From positions 8,663,092-8,727,091 of the forward strand of contig JAQFVV010000020.1 in NCBI GenBank assembly GCA_028023455.1: a DNA stretch of 64,000 nt, written 5' to 3'. The notes below the pieces were generated by a model that had not been told where the DNA came from, ran no database searches, and saw only the letters and a list, made by a program, of their open reading frames with translations. Position 1 is the stretch's first letter. Each line of letters opens with the position of its first letter. The position numbers were made by a program, and so were the translations under genes. Positions 58,261 to 64,000 of this stretch are shown one piece after another. This DNA is from Epiperipatus broadwayi. Lineage: Eukaryota > Onychophora > Udeonychophora > Euonychophora > Peripatidae.

Positions 58261-59145
58261 GCCATATTTCTTTGAAATTCCAAGGATGATTAAAGAATTT
58301 GAACATCAAATCAGAATCTCTCAATATCAACTCTGTCTGGCTAAATTATATCTAATGAGTTATCAGTATGAGAAAAAAGTTGAGAAACAGATTATGCAAA
58401 TGATGGAATTAGGTATCTTGTCAAAATGCTCACCTCCCTCTAATAACCCAGTAATGGAAGGTGTTTTAGTTAGGTTATGCTTGGGTGAAAGGTAATTAAA
58501 TAAAATAATAATCCCTGATGAAATATTCCTTCTCCCATTAATGAGATATGATGAACTTAATGAAAAAAGATTTTTTTCCACATCTGACTTAACATTCAGT
58601 AATTTGCAGATCCATATCCATCCGGAAGTATCACTAATATCCAGTATTCTGGTAAAGGTGATAGTCATACCAGTTTAATAGAATGCCAAGAGGATGTCAT
58701 TTGGTATTATAAATAGTGATGTAGGGTTATTAAAATATCTGGATTAGTTTATGTCACCTGAACTTAAATCAATTGTAAGAATGTATACTGATGATGTCAT
58801 AGTGCATTAGTGGACATGAAAGAATACATGAATATTTAGAGATGTTTTTTCATGAAAGTCTCAGAAAAGCTCATTAGTCACCTAAGAAGCTATTTTTAGG
58901 ACAGATTGTTAGTAATAAGTGTACAATATCATATCCTGACAAAATACAAGCCTTATAGATGTTTCCCACATCTAAAACCTGAGGTTTGATCATTCTTAAA
59001 TTTTGCTATAGGTTTACAAGTAAAATAGAGACTTTGTTATAATTTCTAAAAAAAAAGATAAATTTAATAATTGACTCTTGTAAAAGATGAAGCATTGAAA
59101 AATATAAAAACTAGTTTTCTGAGTTCTCTATTTTTAAAAAAAATC

Positions 59146-59240
59146 TTTTTTTTTTTTTTCATATGTCATAGCATCGGCTGGGACGCGAACCCACAACCGT
59201 CTGCAACCAACTACTTGCTTGCATGGCAGCCGATATGGAT
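59146..59240 (-). repeat. tRNA-derived SINE (SINE-T), truncated
   Basis: Minus strand: GGTTGCAGACGGTTGTGGG, B-box GGTTCGCGTCCC worn to GGGTTCGCGTCCC, CAGCCGATGCTATGACAT and a poly(A) tail. Inserted in the gypsy relic. Confidence 0.8.
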
Positions 59241-59494
59241 TAAGGGTTACATTGTCTCAAATTCAATAGTACAGCCAGCTTGGGGAGTTATTTATTTCAT
59301 AATTCATCTCTTGAATGATTCTGAAATTAATTATATAGTTAAATCACTAAAATCACATGATCATAATTTTTTATGCTTGCTCATAACTATTATTAAAACA
59401 GGCAAAACTCTCCATACAGTAGTGCCACTTAGTGCAAGCCAGAGTAATCAATGGATGCCAGAAGGCTTGTGCATATCCCTATCTAATGCCTACT

Positions 59495-59556
59495 CATCCA
59501 ATATCCATAGACTAGTTTCTAGCTTGTGGATTTCATCAGTGAGGAGCCTTGGATCT
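59495..59556 (-). ncRNA. Hammerhead ribozyme-like motif, intact core (family R copy 8, unit 1)
   Basis: Minus strand: ATCCAA (outer stem I), GGCT, CCTCA (inner stem I), CTGATGA, AATCCACAAGCTA (stem II region), GAAA, CTAGTC, TATGG, ATA, TTGGAT. All core residues (CTGATGA, GAAA, GTC) are present. Outer stem I pairs 6 of 6; inner stem I pairs 3 of 5 because of TATGG; stem III is A-U, C-G with a UA loop. Type-I hammerhead topology. Stem II is weak. Confidence 0.65.
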
Positions 59557-60038
59557 GACAGCACTGCACCTAGATCATAGTATCTAATTCAATTCTCCAA
59601 TAGCCATGTTTTATCTCTACTTAACTACAAAACTATGAGAATAAAATTGAAAACACAATAATATTTTCAATCCAAGCTCATTAACTTATATAGTCATATA
59701 GGTCTGAACTCAGTTCAGTACCCTTATATTTTGATGTCTTTGGTTCTTTAATAACTATAGCTACCACTATCCTATTAATCAGGATTGGTATTAAACCACT
59801 AAACATCGTGTGATCACAATAACTGTTATTAAAACAGTCAAAACTCTCCATACAGTATTGCCATTCAATGCAAGCTAGAGTAATCAATGGATTCCAGGAA
59901 GCTTGTACATAAAATCCCTATCTAGTGCCTACTCATCCAATATCCCCAGACTAGTTTCTAGCTTAATTTCTGGAAATAGAGAATAACATGTAGCTGCTGG
60001 AGAGTTGAATTAGATCCTAAGATCTAGGTGTGATACTC

Positions 60039-60088
60039 TCCTCACTGATGAAAGTGATAAGCTAGAAACTAGTCTAGGGATGTTGGAT
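60039..60088 (+). ncRNA. Hammerhead ribozyme-like motif, intact core (family R copy 8, inverted arm)
   Basis: CCTCA, CTGATGA, AAGTGATAAGCTA, GAAA, CTAGTC, TAGGG. Core and triplet are intact and inner stem I pairs 4 of 5 (with one G-U). The 5' outer half of stem I has been deleted (TGATACTCT instead of GATCCAAGGCT), which should destabilise it. Confidence 0.6.
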
Positions 60089-60205
60089 GATTAGGGATCA
60101 GATAGGTATTGTATGCACAAGCCTTCTGGCATCCATTTATTACTCTGGCTTACACTGAGTGGCACTACTGTATAGAGAGTTTTGCCTGTTTTAATTATAT
60201 AGTTA

Positions 60206-60739
60206 TAGAAAAAAATTCCTAGATTTAGTGTGAGTATTCCAGAAATTCCATCAATTTCTTCTAGCATTTGAATGATAGTGATTACTGATCACAGAGGCCA
60301 CACATTCCTAAACTACAGATTTGTTTTTACAGGAATTCAATAATACTATCCAACATTGTTAATGATCAGAAAATGAGTTGCAGGCATCTTAAGCTATAAT
60401 TCAGTTGAGCTAATTTGATAACATTAAATGTGGAGGAGATAACTGATTTTAGGACTGCACGTTAATGAGTCTTTGGATGATTAATGAGTCTTTGGAGGAA
60501 GATTTACAAAAAAGTATTTAAAAGGCAACAAGAAGACAGAAATTAAAACAACAAATCCATTATCTAAAAAAGGAAATTAACCACCATAGCACAGAAAGCA
60601 ATTTAATGTAGAAAAATGAACAACTGTTTAAAATAGTAAACAATATCTTGAAATACAAAATACAAGCTGGAAGAAATGAATTTCTGAAAGTTTGATGATG
60701 GTGGTGTTCTAGTTGTATTTTTATATTGAAAATATTTAA
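60206..60739. other. Rest of gypsy RNase H relic, then unannotated sequence
   Basis: 60225-60450 still shows coding traces of gypsy RNase H. Beyond about 60450 only a 17-bp repeated phrase (TTAATGAGTCTTTGGATGA, near 60460-60500) and AT-rich DNA were seen. Confidence 0.45.
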
Positions 60740-61290
60740 ATATTCCAAATACATTCAACTATTAGTAATAGCACATCAAACAGGTTAGTGTATGCATGAC
60801 ATTTTGAGAGTCATTAGTCTCCCCTCTTCTTCAAGTGTTGTTGGCCTGACTAGTGACAGTACTAGAATGGAATTCAAACCTGGCTCTTTAGATTCTTGAG
60901 TTTTGAAATTTTAAGGTAATGCTTTGGCAAAAGATTCCATAAGCCAACCCTGTGTGACTATACATAATGTATGGAAACCACCAATCAACTTTGCTCTTAG
61001 GAAAAAGTGGAGAAATCAGGATGAACCTCATAGATAAATACAAGAAATTACTACAGTCTTTTGCCTTTGGAAGGATGGCTCAGTTGGTTAGAGCATTACC
61101 TTAAAATTCAAAACTCAATAATATAAGGACCCAGGTTCAGATCCCATGCTAATACGGTCACCGGTCAGGTCAACAACACCTGAAGAAGAGGGGAGTCTAA
61201 TACCTCTCAAAATGTTGTACATATACTAACCTGTTTGATGTGCTATTACTAACAATTGAAGGTATTTGGAATATTTAAATAAAAGTTAAC
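60740..61290. repeat. SINE-C: inverted pair of tRNA-like/hammerhead-like repeats
   Basis: The right copy (61066-61280, plus) has a tRNA-like head GGATGGCTCAGTTGGTTAGAGC with B-box GGTTCAGATCCC. It is followed by CACCTGAAGAAGAGGGGAG...ACCTCTCAAAATGTTG, a worn hammerhead-like core with GAGGGG/CCTCTC stem II. The left copy (60745-60985, minus) is its reverse complement. The outer ends AATATTTAAATATTCCAAATAC and its complement pair too. About 80 bp separate the arms. Confidence 0.7.
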
Positions 61291-61329
61291 TTTTTCTAAA
61301 GACATTCAATACATATATTAGATGATGGA

Positions 61330-61830
61330 AATAGTCCAATATAAAAATACAAATGGAAGAGATGAATGGAGAATAATAATTCCAACAGAGAATTGCAAAC
61401 CAACTTTCAAAGTTAGCTCCCATATTCACAGCCTAATCTCAGTAAATTAATCCACAACATGTATGATAAGCTTACGGCAGAAGAATATATTGCAGATAGT
61501 GTATCAGATTCTCTGCAATGATCCAGACTGTTTGCTTGTATACTATGGAGAATATAGGCCTAATATTTCAACCAGAATAGTGTAGCGCAAATATTTATAT
61601 AGGCGAATTAAAGACAATCCTGAATTTGTCTGTTTTTTAAGATCATGAAAAACAATATGATCATACCTTTGATCCACAGTCATTCAGCTTAGTATGTATA
61701 CAGAGAGATGACTGGAGAAGGAAGGTAAAAGAGGCTTGGTTTATTGCCAACCATAGAAACGTAGTAAATAAAAGAGAAAACAGTATCCTGCTGTCTAATA
61801 AATGGAATATTTAAATGACTCAACTTACAT
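61330..61830 (+). pseudogene. Penelope-like element C-terminal relic
   Basis: QYDHTFDPQSFSLV (about 61659-61700) and DDWRRKVKEAWFIANHR...NSILLSNKW (61707-61803) match the end of the PLE endonuclease, which typically reads WxxRxxEAxxIxxxxxxxN...L. Upstream frames are broken. A different, older PLE than the one at 5922. Confidence 0.55.
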
Positions 61831-62741
61831 AGGGTGTATTTACATAGAATGCATAATTAGATCAGAGTATAAATAAAGCAGCAGCAATAGTAGCTGACAT
61901 AAGAATCATGATTATATTATTCGCTATTGAAAATGTATTCAGCTGTATGACATAAAAAGAAAAAAAACACTTTGTTATGTAGGTGGCCTAACATATGCAA
62001 AAGAATTAAACTTATTTTACTAAATAGCGTGTAAATTGTATAGGTATTTATATAATAAAATGAATCTTACAAATAAAAGTTTATGGGTTAATATAATTCC
62101 AATGCACACATATTTTGATAGTCAATGGATTACTTAACACTGATTAATAGCTAACAGTCTGCTATTTATTTTAAGCTAAAATAAAACAGTGGCGAGGTGT
62201 GTGTGCTACTCAATGATTCAAAAGATTAAATCAGTGAGCATTTCACAGTGACGTTCAACAGAAAGATAAATATTAGAATTTAAAACAAACAAAAAAAAAA
62301 TTATCAGTTTTAAAAATTACAAAAGAAATATTCAAAATTAAATTATTTACAAGTTAATTAAAATGTATAAAATTTAAATTGTCAGTAACCTTTACTCGTA
62401 GGACTTTGCCAGAACACTCAAATTGACGTGTTTTATTATTATTTTTAAATATTTGTCCTAGGGTTTTTTTTACTTCTTCAGTATTCAATATCTTATAGTA
62501 GTAATATACTGTAGATAGATCAATTATTTTTTACATGATTTAAAAGACAATGATATTTACTTTCATAGGCATTAGGATCAGTAATTAAATGTCTTTTTTG
62601 CATTTCTCATAAGACTATACAGCTGTTTAAAGACAATAAACTTAAAGAGAATGCTCTAGATTATCCATATTTATATGTTTATTAATTTTCTTGATAGATG
62701 CAGAGCAATAATAATTTTGATAACTATAGCAATTAGCTATT
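61831..62741. other. Unannotated AT-rich stretch
   Basis: No feature recognised. Confidence 0.4.
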
Positions 62742-62749
62742 CTATAGAT

Positions 62750-63332
62750 CAGGGTGTCCAACAAGTCGATCGTGATCCACCGGTCGATCTCAAAGCCATT
62801 TTTGGTCGATCGCGAGGCCAATCTGGCAAGAGCTGTCGGGTAATGAGTGAAACAAATTAAGTCAAGATTTTCAATTTTTTTTGTTATTGTTCTAATTTTT
62901 TTTTCAATTCTAGATAGGTGAAGTCCACTAAGTCGTAACATTATTGAAATATATTTTTAATCTTGATTTGATGTAGCTAATTTGAATTAATAAATATTGT
63001 TAATAATTATTCATGTTGCTTTAATTCCCCCAACATGAGTTTTTTGGCCCGTTAAATAATTATTTTTTTACTAGATAGATATATAAAAATGGTACATATT
63101 TCATACCTCCCTCCACTTAGACTACGCCTATGACAAGTCAATCGCAAAACATTTTTTTCCTATATGTCATAGTATCGGCCGGGAGGCGAACCCGCAACAA
63201 CCGACTGCAAGCTGCAACCAACTTCTTACTTGCAAGGCGGCTGCGCTGACCTCTCTGCTAACAACGCTTGACTGCAAAACATTTTTTTTAAAAAAAACTA
63301 GATCTTATGAACACAAAAGTTGGCCATTCCTG
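62750..63332. mobile_element. Non-autonomous hAT element with nested SINE
   Basis: Ends CAGGGTGTCCAACAAG and, inverted, CAGGAATGGCCAACTTTTG; CAGGGxxxCCAAC-type ends with an 8-bp duplication are the hAT signature. Duplicates CTATAGAT (62742-62749) and CTATAGGT (63333-63340) differ at one base. The left end holds a cluster of GGTCGATC/GATCGCGA words. No transposase is encoded. A SINE-T (63158-63273) is inserted inside. Confidence 0.85.
63158..63273 (-). repeat. tRNA-derived SINE (SINE-T) nested in hAT
   Basis: Minus strand head AGCGTTGTTAGCAGAGAGG, B-box GGTTCGCCTCCC, CGGCCGATACTATGACAT, A tail. Duplicates GCAAAACATTTTTT at 63144-63157 and 63274-63287. Confidence 0.88.
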
Positions 63333-63340
63333 CTATAGGT

Positions 63341-64000
63341 AATTTAAGCTTTCTTCTAATTTTTATTTACTGCTTTCCAATCTGCAGCTTTCTTAACTGC
63401 TGAAAGTTTGAACTGGATGAGAAAGAAAATCAATAAATTCTATTTACATCCCACACTTAAATTCACTGTCCATGTATTTGTTGCTGTTTAGTAAACATGT
63501 TGTTATCTAATTATTTTATTTAAATATTTTAATTAAGTATTTGTTTTTCATAATTAATTTCAGTCATATTAATTACCATGATATATATAGAGCTCGCAAA
63601 ATAAGCTCTTAACAAGCTTTGAGAATATCCTCAGCCCCAGATCGATTATTAAGTTAAGTCATGTGACATCTGACTTGGATTTTTTGTCATTTAATTACCA
63701 TGTTATCTATTTATGATCTAAGTTCACAAATTAATTTAAATTTATTCTTAATCTTAATAAATTTTATTTTGTTTACAAATGTGGTTATACAGCCGCATTA
63801 ATCTGTCTACATTTTTGATATATTGGAAACAGGGAAAATGCCGGCTTTACTCAATATCTCTATAAACTATTGATTAAAAAAGCAAGATACTGGGCATTAG
63901 AACCCAAAATAGTGGACTTCTTAATTAAGTACAACTGTGTGCTTTGCCCATGAGTCATTTTTAGTGACTTACAGGAGGTTTAAAAAATTGACTCTATATA
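63341..64000. other. Unannotated AT-rich stretch
   Basis: No gene or repeat family recognised to the end of the window. Confidence 0.45.

Larger units (their letters stand above)
59342..60191. mobile_element. Family R copy 8: two tandem units plus an inverted arm, 14-bp TSD
   Basis: Best-preserved copy. Left end AATCACTAAAATCACATGATC, minus orientation. A first unit starts GCAAAACTCTCCATACAG at 59402 and a second at 59838, giving a 436-bp period. The second is cut within its hammerhead (about 59964), where sequence switches to plus orientation, including a hammerhead at 60039-60088, and ends GAGAGTTTTGCCTGTTT. Exact TSD TAATTATATAGTTA at 59328-59341 and 60192-60205. The surrounding gypsy RNase H coding continues in register across the site. 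Confidence 0.9.
58268..60450 (+). pseudogene. Ty3/gypsy-type pol relic (RT to RNase H), interrupted
   Basis: Old LTR-retrotransposon polyprotein fragment in broken frames. VEKQIMQMMELGIL and NNPVM (58385-58455) form the entry of a gypsy RT. RMYTDDVIVH (58776-58805) is the catalytic YxDD block. FLGQIVSNKCT and PDKIQALQMFPTSKT (58890-58980) and VKDEALKNIKTSF (59080-59118) are the RT-RNase H connection. LNDSEINY (59309-59335) and ITDHRGHTFLN (60275-60310) are RNase H. It is interrupted by a SINE (59146-59240) and by family R (59342-60191). No LTRs, gag or integrase were found; the relic is dead. Confidence 0.75.

Noticed and set aside
61068-61140. Functional tRNA gene
   Set aside because: A- and B-box-like sequences are present, but the spacing is too long, the acceptor stem does not close, and an inverted copy of the same repeat lies next to it, so it is a SINE head.

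Overview
This is a repeat-dominated nuclear window from an animal, most likely an invertebrate. It is very A+T-rich (roughly three quarters by eye), every long reading frame belongs to a retrotransposon, and the one recognisable host-derived coding sequence (a CCDC25-like pseudogene) is of eukaryotic type. No intact host gene, rRNA or functional tRNA gene was found. The species cannot be named from the sequence; RTE-type LINEs plus Penelope-like elements fit many arthropods, cnidarians and other invertebrates.

Layout. 1-5 kb: a 3' fragment of an RTE-clade LINE (called LINE-A here), a tRNA-derived SINE and small Penelope/hammerhead relics. 5.3-8.2 kb: a small copy of a hammerhead-bearing repeat (family R), then a 5'-truncated Penelope-like element with RT, zinc finger and GIY-YIG parts. 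8.2-13.7 kb: a 3' fragment and then a near full-length decayed copy of a second LINE (LINE-B; ORF1 with PHD-like and SGNH-esterase-like parts, ORF2 with endonuclease and RT). 14.2-17.9 kb: an old LINE-A copy split by two family-R insertions. 18-21 kb: tandem and inverted repeats. 25.2-25.7 kb: a family-R array. 26.25-26.35 kb: a TATA box and a possible signal-peptide first exon with a splice donor. 26.9-29.2 kb: another LINE-B. 31.4-32.7 kb: a TIR-bounded element. 33.4-33.8 kb: CCDC25 processed pseudogene. 35.0-40.3 kb: a minus-strand LINE-B split by a 2.6-kb unclassified insertion and by a 72-bp-armed hairpin. 43.6-49.3 kb: LINE-A fragments, MITEs and a Tc1/mariner-type element. 50-52 kb: an unclassified coding relic and a MITE. 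53.2-56.5 kb: an almost intact, full-length LINE-A with its target-site duplication. 58.3-60.5 kb: a Ty3/gypsy pol relic interrupted by a SINE and by a two-unit family-R element. 60.7-62 kb: an inverted pair of tRNA-like/hammerhead-like repeats and a Penelope C-terminal relic. 62.7-63.3 kb: a non-autonomous hAT element with a nested SINE.

Most interesting system. Family R is a repeat with a unit of about 436 bp. Each fairly complete unit holds a type-I hammerhead ribozyme fold: CTGATGA, a short stem II, GAAA, a 2-bp stem III and a GTC cleavage triplet, enclosed by an 11-bp, two-part stem I with an internal loop. Copies are tandem and/or head-to-head inverted, have fixed outer ends and are flanked by target-site duplications, 13-14 bp in the best cases. 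This matches the known biology of retrozymes and Penelope-associated hammerhead repeats. The Penelope copies in the window are plausible, unproven, suppliers of the enzymes. The nesting gives a relative chronology: family R inserted into LINE-A, LINE-B and gypsy relics, so it moved after those were in place.
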